This document shows positions 7,278-17,140 of a stretch of 64,000 nt of DNA, in pieces. Position 1 is the stretch's first letter, and every line of letters starts with the position of its first letter. The notes beneath the pieces are model-generated. The model ran no database searches. It saw only the letters and a list, made by a program, of their open reading frames with translations, and was not told the origin of the DNA. The DNA is from Flagellimonas nanhaiensis (lineage in GTDB: Bacteria; Bacteroidota; Bacteroidia; Flavobacteriales; Flavobacteriaceae), in contig NZ_QTJX01000001.1 in NCBI RefSeq assembly GCF_003382275.1, forward strand, positions 1,426,001-1,490,000. The letters are read 5' to 3'. A program made the translations under genes and the position numbers.

Positions 7278-8081
7278 ATGCGTTGTATTTTCTGCAAGAA
7301 ATCGTCCGGCAGGTCTTCAAGTATTCAGCATATCATTCCAGAATCGTTAGGCAATAAAGAATTGATTCTTCGACCTGGTGTGGTATGTGATGAATGTAAC
7401 CAATATTTTGCCGTGAAAATTGAGAAACCATTATTGGAGATGAAGTATTTCCAAAATGTAAGATTTAGAAACAATATCAAATCTAAAAAAGAGCGTAACA
7501 TCCCATACAAAACCCTATTTCCGCATAAAGATGGTGGCTGGTTTGATATGTATATGGATGGGGATAGTTTGGGTTTTAGAGGCGATGATACTAAAGTAAT
7601 AAACTTAATACGCAACAAGAAGGTCAATAAATTAATGTTTGAAGTGGTGGATATGCCTGAAAACAAAAACTACCAAATGTCCCGTTTTCTTGCAAAGACC
7701 GCTCTGGAGTTATTTGCTTTAAAAGCAGGTCATAACCAGTCAAATCTGAATGAAGTTATTGATATGTCCGAATTAGACCCATTACGTGAATATGCCCGGT
7801 TTGGAAAAGGAGAACAATGGATTTATAGTCAGCGTAGAATTTATTCCGAAGAGGCGCGGTTTGTAGACCCTATATTCAATCCTAAACCCTACGAAGTACT
7901 TCACGAATTGGATTTCTTAATCATCGAACCGGGCATATATTATTTCGTTCTTGTAATTATGGGTGTTGAATATGTAATTAACTGTGGAGCTTCTGAGCTG
8001 AATTTATTTAATGATTGGTTAGAACGAAATGAAAATCAATCGCCTATAAGGCGTTTTACGGAGAGAATGGTCAAGGAGTAA
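7278..8081 (+). CDS. HNH endonuclease-like protein
   Basis: The N-terminus has CIFCKKS, then SIQHIIPESLGNKELIL, then GVVCDECNQYF. This is the zinc-binding HNH type with two CxxC pairs around an H-I-I-P motif. HNH nucleases cleave nucleic acids using a divalent metal held by the His/Asn residues. The rest (about residues 60-267) has no recognised domain and may give target specificity. It is the last gene of the trio. With DUF488 and a possible nucleic-acid-binding protein, a nuclease effector role in an anti-phage or anti-plasmid system is plausible but inferred. Confidence 0.75.
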   Translation: MRCIFCKKSSGRSSSIQHIIPESLGNKELILRPGVVCDECNQYFAVKIEKPLLEMKYFQNVRFRNNIKSKKERNIPYKTLFPHKDGGWFDMYMDGDSLGFRGDDTKVINLIRNKKVNKLMFEVVDMPENKNYQMSRFLAKTALELFALKAGHNQSNLNEVIDMSELDPLREYARFGKGEQWIYSQRRIYSEEARFVDPIFNPKPYEVLHELDFLIIEPGIYYFVLVIMGVEYVINCGASELNLFNDWLERNENQSPIRRFTERMVKE

Positions 8082-8233
8082 AAAGCAAGCGTTAGGGATA
8101 GCAGCGGCATCGAACGCGGCGGGCCGTTAGGGTTCGTTGCCCAAGAAAGCGACAACGGAGCTCTTTTTGGGCTTACGAAACCTTGGGGCCCGCAAGGGCG
8201 ATATAGCGGATAGCCCGGGCAACGCCCTAAACC
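8082..8233. other. GC-rich structured gap between convergent genes
   Basis: This 152-bp stretch separates the 3' ends of the HNH gene and the methylase/helicase gene. It is far richer in G and C than the HNH gene. It starts with GCGTTAGGG and ends with GCCCTAAAC, so TTAGGG/CCCTAA bracket it as an inverted repeat. Internal short complementary segments such as GGGCCC also occur. It could be a bidirectional terminator, a small structured RNA or a dispersed palindromic repeat. No open frame is convincing. Confidence 0.45.
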
Positions 8234-11200
8234 TTACATTGAAATTTCTTGGTTCATGTTTATATTCTGTGACCGTGCACTTTGTGAGTTACATTTCTCT
8301 TCTTTTTCCTCCGGTTCGGCATCGTACTTTTCATCAAGGTCGGTATTGATTTCTACGAGCCTTTTCTGAACCAATGCCAGTTTTTCGGTCTTGTCGAATT
8401 CAAGTTCCAATACTTTCCGGTTGGCCTTTATGGATTTTTTGTACTCGGCCAGATGTTCCTTTTGTGCCAAGAGGGATTTCGGGATTTTGGATAGGGCATT
8501 GTAAACATAGTCGGTCAGGCTTTGCCAGTTGGCCACGATTCTCTTGGAACCATAACCATAGGAGGCATTCGGGGTAAGTACCAATAAGCGGTGGTGCAAT
8601 TTGTCTTCTACGTCAAGAACCAGTCTTGCATTGGATATAGTCATAATGGTATGCTGGCCAACTTCTTCCCGTTTGGCCTGTAACCTCGAATTAAGTATTT
8701 GGCCCAACATATTGGCATCCATGGTATCGGGGCTATCAAGTGCCTTTCCCAATGCACTATAGTAAACGTCCTTTTCTTGCAGCGTGGTCCACAAGGACAG
8801 GTCTTTTTCAAGTTTGTCAATATTCTTTGTCGTTCTTGTCAGTTCGGTTTCATAAAAGGCGATATTGTTCTTGGCCTCCAAACGGTTCTTCTTGAAAATG
8901 GATCGTTCCAGTTCCAGTTCGTCCAATTCTTTGCCCAATTCCTCTTTTTCCAGATACAACGGGTCGTTCTTTGCGACCGCCAAGAGCGTTTTGTAATCTA
9001 TGGTGCCCTCATCGTTTACCGCGCCCATATCCAGCCGATTGAACTGTATGGTGCCATTGGTCAATTGCTCGATAAAATTTTTCTTGATGTTGACGTTGTT
9101 GAGCATGAGGGCATCGGTACAGTTTTCGACAATGTAAAAGGAAACAACGACCTTGTCCCCAAAATGCTGCTTTGCGCCAATATTGCCTTTACGGACTCCC
9201 CTACCGTTTCGTTGGTCGATGTCCGTCGGACGATAGGGAATGTCCACGTGATGGATGCGTACCAATCTTTCTTGGATATTGGTACCGGTCCCCAACTTTT
9301 CAGTAGAACCGATGATGACCCTATAAGTGCCTTCGTTCACTTGCTTAAAGCATTCCAGCCGCTTGTTGTCGGTCTTGAAATCATGGATAAATACCACTTC
9401 TTCTTTGGGAATATCGAATTCTTCGGTCAGAATGCGTTTGAGTTCATCGTAAATATTAAATGTGTCTTTCGGTACGCCCAGGTCCGAAAAAATGGCCTGT
9501 GTACCTTTAAAAGCGTCCGTTTTCCTATAGGTGTCATATACCTCGGAGGCTATTTTCTGCAGTTTGGCATCGCCCGGATCTTCTAGGTTCTGGTTCAACA
9601 TCCTTGGGTCTATGGAGGCGTTTCTCATGTGGTGCAAGGCAATCAGTGAGAGGGCGCTTTTTTGGTCTTCCGTATAGTCCTTATCCCCATATAATAGGCT
9701 GCTGTCCCCCGTTCTTAGAAATTCCTTGATCTGTTCAAAATATTCCAATTGGGCCGCCGTGGGTTTTAGCGTGTGCACATCGAGCTGCATTTTGGGCCTA
9801 TCGATTTGGTGCGTGGTTCCGTTGACAATTATGGAAATCTCATTGTACAGTGAGGACAACAGTTTCATTTTCTTGAACGAACGAAAGCGTTCGCGAACTT
9901 TATAATCCCCCGAGACGGTAGGTTCAAATTCATAGGATTTGTTGGCGAAGACCTGTGCCCATTGGTCGAATGATGTAATGTTCATCTGTTCCATTCTATG
10001 CGGGATTAGATATTTGAACAGCACATAGACCTCCGTAATGGAATTGGAAATGGGCGTACCCGATAGAAAAGTGGTCTGAAAATCCCTTGTCTTTGCCCTC
10101 TGCAGTGTTCGGATGGCCACCAAAAGGTTTTTACTGCGTTCGGAGCCTTTGTTGGTATTCAGCCCCGCAACCCTGTGGTGCCTTGTTGTGTACATCAGGT
10201 TCTTGAACTTGTGGGATTCATCTACCATAATATGTTCAAACCCCATCTGCTCAAAATCGATGGCATCGTTCTGTTTGCTTTTGATCTGGTAATAGACCTG
10301 CTCCAAGGTTACGTTCAGGTTTTCCTTTCGTTTCTCCAGACCTTTGAGCACCCTTTTGCCTACATCGTATTTATTTTCGTTGATTACGCTAAGGTCGCGT
10401 TCAAGGTTTGCCAGCTCCTCGCTTATGATTTCATGGATGATCTCGGGGGATTGGGGTATGAACTTAAACGTGTCATGACTCATCAGCACGACGTCATGCC
10501 GGCCATTTTTTATTTTCTTAAAAAAGGTGTCTCGCTTTGTCTTCCCGTTTACTACCTTATCATGGGCCACCAATAGTTTCATCGTGGGAAATGCATTTAA
10601 CAACTCCCGTTCCAATTGCACCACGGTGGAGCGAAGACCGATGACCAATGTCTTTTCCGAGAGGTTCAGCTCCTTTAGTTTCTGGGTCGTAAGGGCAATA
10701 TCCAAGGTTTTTCCAAAACCGACTTCCTTGTTGACCAAAAGGCCTTGGTTTACGATGATTCCCGCAACCGTATCCATTTGGCTTTTGTACGGGGTAAAAT
10801 ATTGCAGCCCTTCAAAATGAAGGTAGTCACCGTCGTATTTCGGATGGACCTGGGCATCGTAGGTATTGTAAAAAATACGCTCCAATTGCGCCTTGATTTC
10901 AGGCTTGCCCAAGATGTATGCGGTAAACTCCTTGTAAATAAGGTCGAACTTGATGCGTATTTCCTGCATTTTCGCCTTGTCCGTGCGCTTATATTGTTTC
11001 GAGCCTTTTGTGACGTAGGGTATGGTGGAGTTCAATGCGCCTTCCAATATCTCTTTGAAATTGTAATAGCGATGTTCCGTACGCACGCTGAATTTTTTGA
11101 TATACTCATAATCCGTCTTTTCGATTTTGACCATGTACTTGGAGGTACTCTCGTTATAGGCGATATGTACCAAGGAGCGGTAGGTGTCGAAAATGAAGGC

Positions 11201-13138
11201 TTGGGTATATTCAATGGGAAACCACGGTTCATGGAGTTTGATATCCAGATCCTCGTAAGGGGTCATCGGTGGCTTTACCTTTTCCAAGGCAACAACAGTA
11301 CGTTCGATATAGGATTTGTCCACATAGGACTGATATTCCCCAAAATCGTTTTTGCGATAGGCATTCAGTTTTTCGTAAATGGTTCCCGATAAAAACAGGA
11401 ACTTGGGGGCCAGTTCCCATCCCTGCTCCTTCGGGTCCAAAAACAATAGTTGCAGATCCAAAGCCTTTTTTATGATTTCGTCCTGTTCCATGCCCGTGTT
11501 CGAAACCAGGGAATCCAATTTTATTCGATTGAATTTGTTCAGGGAATAATAAATGGCATCTTCCAAGCTGAGCACTTTCTTCGGCTCTTGCGGCTTTTCT
11601 TTTGAAATCGACCGGAATGATTTATTGAAAACCTCCGATTTGATAAAGTTTCCGTCTTTCGGTGTTTCCAGCCCCAAAATCAAAGGCCCCTGAATATCCA
11701 AGGTCACAAAGGGATAGTTGGCTTTGTCATGGAGCCGCCCGTACTGGAAATTGAAGGCATCGTATTGATAGTCTAGCTCGTCCCTTACCTTGTCGATCTG
11801 TTCTTCGGGTGCCCGTAAAAATTTGAAATAGGTATCCCGCAGCGCTATTATTTTTGACAGCCTATCGAACTCCCGGGGCTTTACTTTCAATAACCGTAAA
11901 CCGTTTTCCTCTTCTACTTTATAGAGTTTTTGTTGCTTGATGGTCAGATTTCCAGGTTTAAGTTCGGGATCGTCAGCACCGGAAATACCGATGGCCGTTT
12001 CTTCCGCCTGCGAGGTTTCTTTAGGTTTTGGGGCAATGGCCGGAATTGTGGCCTTTTTTTGCGCCTTTGGTTGCACGGTAAATCCTGCCATCAACGCTTT
12101 GATTTCAAGAGCGATATGCGCCAAGCCTTTATCGCTTTTTACGGTGTAGTCCGCATTGTTGTAGAGACCGCCTTCTTCGATAGTTCCAATAATTTGGGAG
12201 GTATATTCGGTATAGTAGTCGTTTATCTGAACATTATTTTTCCCTACGGTTTGCTCTGAACTGTTGGCAAACAAGCTGTTTATTTTCTTCTGTTCGTTCG
12301 AAGTTTCAATACGCCGGTTATTTTGGAAAACCAGAATATCCGTTACAATAGCCGTGTTCTCTTTGGAAAACGTAGTATCGGGCAGACGCACCCCACCCAT
12401 AAAATTGTTTCGCTTGATGATATGCTCCCGAATTGGAACGTATTTGGTCCTGTCCATAAAATTCTTGGTGCATATCAAAATGGAAACACCTGAAGGTTTT
12501 AGACATTCAAGACTTCTGTAGACAAAATAGGAATGGATATTTCTGGAAATCTTGGTTTGTAACGGATGGCCCATTAGACCGCTGTCGAATATTTTATTGT
12601 CCCCAAAGGGCACATTGCTGATGACCAGGTCATAGCTTTTCGCAGCATCGGTCCGGGAAAGGTTTTCAAAGGGAACGCCGAAGATTTTGACCCGCTGCCG
12701 GAACCTGAAGTTGTGCTCCAATATTCGTACGGTTAGTATCTCCTTTTCAAAAGCGGTAAACTTCGCGGAGGGATAGCGCCTCAACAATTCCCGAATGAAC
12801 AGCCCGTTACCGGCGCTTGGCTCAAGAATGGTTTTAGGAGTAAAGGACCCTTGGGTTTTTAAATAGTGGGATATTGCATCGATAATCGGCTCGGGGGTGT
12901 AAAAAGAATTAAGCGATCCTTTTTTTAGGCTACCGATAATGGTGTTTGTGTATTCTTCGCCATAATATTTCTCCAATATCCTAATGAGCTGTGCCCGGTA
13001 GGCATCATTTTTTAGAATGTCGAAGATATTTCCGAATCCTGGATTGTTGATGAAAAAATGGGATTGATTTTCAGGACTGTGGAGTGCTTCAATCGTCCTG
13101 ACCAAATAATCCAGGTACTTCTTTTTTGAGTATTTCAT
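8234..13138 (-). CDS. Giant N6-DNA methylase / superfamily 2 helicase
   Basis: A 1634-aa fusion. An N-terminal methyltransferase has SAM-binding EPSAGNGLF near residue 104 and catalytic-type SNVPFGD near 174 (an N-x-P-F variant). A Snf2/SF2 helicase follows: Walker A VGFGKT near 805, DESHKF near 971, SGTPISNS, LGTGTNIQ and the arginine-finger motif RNGRGVRKG near 1310. A coiled-coil tail follows. Proteins with this layout are common on Bacteroidota ICEs and resemble phage P1 DarB-type antirestriction proteins. A likely role is protecting or processing transferred DNA. It heads a minus-strand block and reads towards the HNH gene. The start at 13138 is the first ATG. Confidence 0.85.
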   Translation of the reverse strand: MKYSKKKYLDYLVRTIEALHSPENQSHFFINNPGFGNIFDILKNDAYRAQLIRILEKYYGEEYTNTIIGSLKKGSLNSFYTPEPIIDAISHYLKTQGSFTPKTILEPSAGNGLFIRELLRRYPSAKFTAFEKEILTVRILEHNFRFRQRVKIFGVPFENLSRTDAAKSYDLVISNVPFGDNKIFDSGLMGHPLQTKISRNIHSYFVYRSLECLKPSGVSILICTKNFMDRTKYVPIREHIIKRNNFMGGVRLPDTTFSKENTAIVTDILVFQNNRRIETSNEQKKINSLFANSSEQTVGKNNVQINDYYTEYTSQIIGTIEEGGLYNNADYTVKSDKGLAHIALEIKALMAGFTVQPKAQKKATIPAIAPKPKETSQAEETAIGISGADDPELKPGNLTIKQQKLYKVEEENGLRLLKVKPREFDRLSKIIALRDTYFKFLRAPEEQIDKVRDELDYQYDAFNFQYGRLHDKANYPFVTLDIQGPLILGLETPKDGNFIKSEVFNKSFRSISKEKPQEPKKVLSLEDAIYYSLNKFNRIKLDSLVSNTGMEQDEIIKKALDLQLLFLDPKEQGWELAPKFLFLSGTIYEKLNAYRKNDFGEYQSYVDKSYIERTVVALEKVKPPMTPYEDLDIKLHEPWFPIEYTQAFIFDTYRSLVHIAYNESTSKYMVKIEKTDYEYIKKFSVRTEHRYYNFKEILEGALNSTIPYVTKGSKQYKRTDKAKMQEIRIKFDLIYKEFTAYILGKPEIKAQLERIFYNTYDAQVHPKYDGDYLHFEGLQYFTPYKSQMDTVAGIIVNQGLLVNKEVGFGKTLDIALTTQKLKELNLSEKTLVIGLRSTVVQLERELLNAFPTMKLLVAHDKVVNGKTKRDTFFKKIKNGRHDVVLMSHDTFKFIPQSPEIIHEIISEELANLERDLSVINENKYDVGKRVLKGLEKRKENLNVTLEQVYYQIKSKQNDAIDFEQMGFEHIMVDESHKFKNLMYTTRHHRVAGLNTNKGSERSKNLLVAIRTLQRAKTRDFQTTFLSGTPISNSITEVYVLFKYLIPHRMEQMNITSFDQWAQVFANKSYEFEPTVSGDYKVRERFRSFKKMKLLSSLYNEISIIVNGTTHQIDRPKMQLDVHTLKPTAAQLEYFEQIKEFLRTGDSSLLYGDKDYTEDQKSALSLIALHHMRNASIDPRMLNQNLEDPGDAKLQKIASEVYDTYRKTDAFKGTQAIFSDLGVPKDTFNIYDELKRILTEEFDIPKEEVVFIHDFKTDNKRLECFKQVNEGTYRVIIGSTEKLGTGTNIQERLVRIHHVDIPYRPTDIDQRNGRGVRKGNIGAKQHFGDKVVVSFYIVENCTDALMLNNVNIKKNFIEQLTNGTIQFNRLDMGAVNDEGTIDYKTLLAVAKNDPLYLEKEELGKELDELELERSIFKKNRLEAKNNIAFYETELTRTTKNIDKLEKDLSLWTTLQEKDVYYSALGKALDSPDTMDANMLGQILNSRLQAKREEVGQHTIMTISNARLVLDVEDKLHHRLLVLTPNASYGYGSKRIVANWQSLTDYVYNALSKIPKSLLAQKEHLAEYKKSIKANRKVLELEFDKTEKLALVQKRLVEINTDLDEKYDAEPEEKEEKCNSQSARSQNINMNQEISM

Positions 13139-13178
13139 TTTGAGTGAGTGAGTTAAGGAACTTGATCGGATGGTTATG

Positions 13179-13628
13179 TTACATAATTAATCCTTTGTTT
13201 TGGTTACTGTTCAGAAGCTTGCGAACTTCTTGCAGATCATTTCTTGAGAGCGTAAAACCCAAGTCCTTTTGTAAAGCCATATTGCATTTGTCCGTTATAT
13301 TTTCAGACCTGCAAAGAATTCCCTGGAACTCTTTTTCATGTTTGAGAAAATATTCCTTGGCAAGGTCGATTCCGTGTTCTTCGACCATACATTTTCTGGC
13401 ATATCTGAGCCTTTTACAAATCCATTCGTAATTGTAGTACAAAAGGTTTTCGTACAAATCACGGTTCGCCATATAGTTATCCGAAACCAACTTTTGTGTT
13501 TCCCTATCGAATAGAATAACACTGCCGTTATCGTCCCCTTCGCTAAAATCCATGTAGTAGGTAAAATCGATGGTTTCCATTACCTTCTCAAAGGTGTTGC
13601 CCTGATGTATAAGCATATTCCGATCCAT
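13179..13628 (-). CDS. Hypothetical protein, 149 aa
   Basis: A mostly helical, charged protein (YENLLYYNYEWICKRLRYARKCMVEEHG) with no signal peptide, transmembrane segment or recognised domain. It is separated by 40 bp from the methylase/helicase gene and by 1 bp from the upstream 424-aa gene, so the minus-strand run from 15730 to 8234 is probably one operon. No function can be suggested beyond ICE accessory. Confidence 0.6.
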   Translation of the reverse strand: MDRNMLIHQGNTFEKVMETIDFTYYMDFSEGDDNGSVILFDRETQKLVSDNYMANRDLYENLLYYNYEWICKRLRYARKCMVEEHGIDLAKEYFLKHEKEFQGILCRSENITDKCNMALQKDLGFTLSRNDLQEVRKLLNSNQNKGLIM

Positions 13629-13629
13629 G

Positions 13630-14904
13630 CTATTGTTGTTTTATTTGTGCAGTTTGTATGGTTTGATTTTTTTGAAGTTTTGCCAACGCAGTTTGGAAAT
13701 TAGTACTTCGGGAATAGGTTCGGTTGATGTGTTCCAATACCGAGTCGTCAACCGGTCTGGAATTCATTGCTGACCGATGATGTTTCCCTTCCAAAAAATG
13801 CCATTTTCCTGTGCCATAGTGCTTTTTTAGACTGGCCTCATTGGTGTCGGATTTCAAGGAAATGGCATCCGTTTCGACCAAAAAGTTCTTTTTTGAAATG
13901 ACCTCTTTCGATATATAGTACTTTTCAATGGCCGAGAGCGAACCCGATTGCATCCGGCTTTCAAAATTTTCCCAGCGTAAACGCCCCTTTCCATTTGCCC
14001 CGTCATGTTTCCCTATCTGTAACGTTCCATTTTGAACCCCTAGGCGGAGTCCATGTTTAAGATGGGCCAATACTATAATTCCGCTATCGAGAAATCGCTT
14101 CTTAAACTCTTGCTTTTCAAAATAAATGGATTCCTGTTTCGGTGCCGTTTCCATAAATGACTGAAAAACAAAATAAAGGTCGGTCGCCTCGGTCAATGTC
14201 ATTATGGTTTCCTTCCCTTGCGACAAGGACAGATAAAATTGCTGGCCAAAATAGTTTTTGGGGTTCACTAATAGGTCTTCCTTTGGGGAGGAAATACTAT
14301 TTTGAAAATAGGTGTTGCTATGAAATGTTTGCCGAACGGCATCATTATAGACCCGACAAATCGCCAATTTGTAATCTTGGCCGACTTTCAGAGCACCTAT
14401 ATCGAAAAAAATATGGCTTAATTTAAGTTTATTGCCCATTTCCGGATGCAGTGCACCAAAGTACCGTTCCAATCTTACCGTGTCATAAGGTTTCCATAGG
14501 GGAATATTTTCATGATTGCGATAGGCTACGCAGAAAGTTTCGTTAAGGGTGTCAAAGCCCAATTGCATCATGGCCACTAGCTTTTCCCCTTCCATGACCC
14601 GAAGATTTCCGAAGGGAACAATCTTGTGGTCTTGTTCTATAAAACGTTCTTTCCGTTTTGCGGCTACCAATTGTAATTTAAGGTTCTTATCTACATATCC
14701 CCTTTTTGCAAGCTGGAGTTGTTTCATGAAACCCAATCGTTTCGCATCGTTTACCTCTTCAGGTGTTACTTTGTCGTATTCCAGAAGGCTGAAATCCCTG
14801 AAATCGGGGTCTTTAGCGCTCATCCTATAGTTATTTACGGAATGGTACAGCCTTCTTGCCGAACGCAGTACCTTCTGCCAACGTTTTATGCTATTCTTCT
14901 CCAT
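13630..14904 (-). CDS. Hypothetical ICE protein, 424 aa
   Basis: Soluble, with a basic N-terminus (MEKNSIKRWQKVLRSARRLYHSV) and a lysine/glutamine-rich C-terminal tail. Segments such as GKWHFLEGKHHRSAMNSRP recur in proteins encoded next to M23 peptidase genes on Bacteroidota ICEs, but I know no functional assignment. Its first 14 nt overlap the end of the peptidase gene, implying translational coupling. It could act with the peptidase in cell-wall remodelling or be a DNA-processing accessory. Confidence 0.6.
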   Translation of the reverse strand: MEKNSIKRWQKVLRSARRLYHSVNNYRMSAKDPDFRDFSLLEYDKVTPEEVNDAKRLGFMKQLQLAKRGYVDKNLKLQLVAAKRKERFIEQDHKIVPFGNLRVMEGEKLVAMMQLGFDTLNETFCVAYRNHENIPLWKPYDTVRLERYFGALHPEMGNKLKLSHIFFDIGALKVGQDYKLAICRVYNDAVRQTFHSNTYFQNSISSPKEDLLVNPKNYFGQQFYLSLSQGKETIMTLTEATDLYFVFQSFMETAPKQESIYFEKQEFKKRFLDSGIIVLAHLKHGLRLGVQNGTLQIGKHDGANGKGRLRWENFESRMQSGSLSAIEKYYISKEVISKKNFLVETDAISLKSDTNEASLKKHYGTGKWHFLEGKHHRSAMNSRPVDDSVLEHINRTYSRSTNFQTALAKLQKNQTIQTAQIKQQ

Positions 14905-15730
14905 CTTTATTTGGATTTATTTGGATTACATGTTCATATATCTTCTTCTTTAAGGCAAGTGAGGGTCTCGGATCGATCTTTACTTGATTTTTGATGGTCT
15001 CGTAATGTAAGTGGTAGCCAGTGGAACTTCCCGAACTTCCCACGGTAGCGATGAGTTCATGCTGTTCGACCTTTTGGCCCTTATGGGCCAAAACTTTATC
15101 CAGATGCCCATAAAGGGTCTGAAAACCGAATCGGTGCTTGATTATGATATGGGTTCCATAGCCCTTATCGGAATAGAAAATATCGGTAATGATACCGGAG
15201 GCCGATGCGTAGACGGGTTTGCCGTTGGATGCGGCCAAATCGATTCCAAAATGTTTTTTTGTCTTTCCGGAAATCGGATGGCTCCGAATACCGTAATCGC
15301 TCGAAAGTATATAATCTCCTTTTTCCAAGGGAACGGCGGAAGGGAGTTGCTCCAATAGTACGTGGCGACATTTCAAGTACGTTTCCAGTGAACCTATATA
15401 GGAATAATCGGGAATTTGATAGAGATACGTCACGATGCGTTCCTCGATGGCCATCAGTAGTTGTTCCCGCTCTTTTTGAACGGTCAGTGAATCGCCATAA
15501 TCGGAATTTATATTCAGTTTTAGGCGTTCTTGATACTGGGCCATGGCAACGGTGGCGTCATGCAGTCTCGTTTCCGACATCTTGTGATCTCCCTGTACAA
15601 AATACACAAGGCATACAAGCGTCAATAAAAGAAGATAGGCCAACTCCTTTCTTCCCAATTGTTTCAAGCATTCCCAAATGCCCAAGATGATATTTTTTGT
15701 TCGAAATGTTGTGAATTCAAAAAAATTCAT
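14891..15730 (-). CDS. M23-family (LytM-like) peptidoglycan endopeptidase
   Basis: One transmembrane helix near residues 30-45 (ELAYLLLLTLVCLVYFV) anchors a periplasmic C-terminal M23 domain. The zinc ligands are visible: HFGID near residue 158 and HLHYE near 237, framed by SDYGIRSHPISG and GYGTHIIIKH. Such enzymes cut peptide crosslinks in peptidoglycan. On a conjugative element the obvious role is local wall opening for the transfer channel. The ATG at 15730 lies about 18 bp after a well-formed minus-strand promoter. Confidence 0.88.
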   Translation of the reverse strand: MNFFEFTTFRTKNIILGIWECLKQLGRKELAYLLLLTLVCLVYFVQGDHKMSETRLHDATVAMAQYQERLKLNINSDYGDSLTVQKEREQLLMAIEERIVTYLYQIPDYSYIGSLETYLKCRHVLLEQLPSAVPLEKGDYILSSDYGIRSHPISGKTKKHFGIDLAASNGKPVYASASGIITDIFYSDKGYGTHIIIKHRFGFQTLYGHLDKVLAHKGQKVEQHELIATVGSSGSSTGYHLHYETIKNQVKIDPRPSLALKKKIYEHVIQINPNKDGEE

Positions 15731-15778
15731 ATATTTGTATTTATAAGCAAATATATTATTTTAATGCAAATACACAAA
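15730..15778. promoter_or_regulatory. Divergent promoters for M23 operon and primase-like gene
   Basis: Minus strand: TTTG (complement of 15775-15778), a 19-bp spacer, then TATATTTG (complement of 15748-15755), ideally placed for the ATG at 15730. Plus strand: TATATTTG at 15730-15737 with a weak TGTTG about 18 bp upstream, serving the gene at 15791. The two -7 boxes sit about 11 bp apart on opposite strands, so polymerases at the two promoters should interfere. Confidence 0.6.
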
Positions 15779-15790
15779 CATTAATAGGAT

Positions 15791-17017
15791 ATGATGAACA
15801 AATGGCTTGTGGAAGACTATAGGATTCATCTCCCCAAACTTTTTGAACACTTGGGTTTCCAAAGTATTCGAACGGAAAAGACCCATCGCATTTTCGAAAA
15901 TGCCGGACTGTATTATATAGTCATATATACAGAAGAGGGCTTTTTGTACTATAAGGCCCAACGTCCGAAGGAAAAACTCTCGGCAACAGATCTGATCACC
16001 GAACACGTCTCGAAAATTGAGGGCGTACAAAAAGAAATGCTATGGGACAAGGTAGCGGCCTACCATACAAAGGTATTGGAGACTGACGCTTTGACCATAT
16101 CAAGGGATTGGAAGGGTGAGTTCAAAAAAGTGCCCAAGGATTTCAATCATTTCGATTCTTATAGACTTCCCATCCAAAATAATGGCGAAGGCCTGTACGG
16201 TGATGCTGCCGATTTACCCTCTTTTACCGGCCGTATGTTCCTAAACGAAAAAGGGGAGATTCTTTTCCCCCTGTTCAATATGCAGAATACCGTTTGCGGG
16301 TATTTCGTCGACGCGGGCAAAAATGTGGCCCCCTACCGGGAATCAGCTGCGAAGCATGCCTTATGGTATTCCAATATACCCAAGAAAATTGACGGACTCT
16401 TTCTTTTCAAGAATCCCAAGGAGGCCTTGGCCTTTCATAAAAAATTCCAATTGAAAAACGTGGTGTATATGGCGTTGGGAGAAATAAATTCACAAACAAC
16501 CGATATTCTTTTTCAAATACGGCAAACCGTTAAAGTGGACAAGATTATGCTTAGTTTTACCGGAGAAAAGAAAATAGAAGGTTATTTACGGGACCTTCAT
16601 TTCATAACCTTCATAAAGGATTCCGGATTCAAATTGTCGTTGACGGACAGGGATATGGTACTAAGATTCCCTATTGGCGACAAAAAAGCCTTTTCCAGAT
16701 TTTATGACCATACGAAAAGGTACAATAAGGAACTGGCCCAAAGCTTTTTAAGATATAACAACATACTCGACCAGCATCGATTGAACCGGTACGGAATCTC
16801 GGTTTCCAAAAACGAGGAAAGTATCAAGGTGCGATTGCCCTTGGAGACGAACGCCATTAAACTTTTGGTCTGGTCGTACTATAAAAACTATTTGAACAAG
16901 GCGATAGATATTCTAAAACCCAAGTCCGGTAATTGGTATTCGGAATGGGAGACCATGGAACATCGATCCAAAAGCGGAAAGGAGGTGCAGTTGAAAGAAT
17001 ATAGAATCGCACTATAA
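15791..17017 (+). CDS. Primase/toprim-like protein, 408 aa
   Basis: The order of segments resembles the TraP-type DNA primases of Bacteroidota ICEs. There is a basic N-terminal region, then FTGRMFLNEKGEILFPLFNMQ followed by VCGYFVDAG (a CHC2/toprim-associated core), then IDGLFLFKNPKEALAFHKKF and VVYMALGEI at the toprim position. The canonical acidic toprim triad is poorly preserved, so it may be a degenerate or non-catalytic relative. It is expressed divergently from the M23 operon and ends in a hairpin. Primases on ICEs make primers for complementary-strand synthesis after transfer. Confidence in that role is moderate. Confidence 0.55.
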   Translation: MMNKWLVEDYRIHLPKLFEHLGFQSIRTEKTHRIFENAGLYYIVIYTEEGFLYYKAQRPKEKLSATDLITEHVSKIEGVQKEMLWDKVAAYHTKVLETDALTISRDWKGEFKKVPKDFNHFDSYRLPIQNNGEGLYGDAADLPSFTGRMFLNEKGEILFPLFNMQNTVCGYFVDAGKNVAPYRESAAKHALWYSNIPKKIDGLFLFKNPKEALAFHKKFQLKNVVYMALGEINSQTTDILFQIRQTVKVDKIMLSFTGEKKIEGYLRDLHFITFIKDSGFKLSLTDRDMVLRFPIGDKKAFSRFYDHTKRYNKELAQSFLRYNNILDQHRLNRYGISVSKNEESIKVRLPLETNAIKLLVWSYYKNYLNKAIDILKPKSGNWYSEWETMEHRSKSGKEVQLKEYRIAL

Positions 17018-17024
17018 AAAAAAT

Positions 17025-17052
17025 GGAAAAAGGGCGCTCCCGCCCCTTTTCC
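17025..17052 (+). terminator. Hairpin after primase-like gene
   Basis: GGAAAAAGGGCG pairs with CGCCCCTTTTCC around a CTCC loop, with a single A-C mismatch. It begins 8 bp after the stop codon. No T run follows the 3' arm, so it may be an RNA-stabilising hairpin or a weak terminator. Confidence 0.55.
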
Positions 17053-17140
17053 GTTCCTTAACTAGCAAATCACTCCTGAAATGCTCGTTACTCAAAAGTA
17101 CTTAATTAAAAATTCCTTAACAATTAAAAATCACTCAAAA

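Noticed and set aside
8234..13138. BREX or DISARM defence methylase/helicase
   Set aside because: None of the partner genes (for example pglZ, brxC or drmB types) is nearby. The fusion fits ICE-borne DarB-like proteins better.
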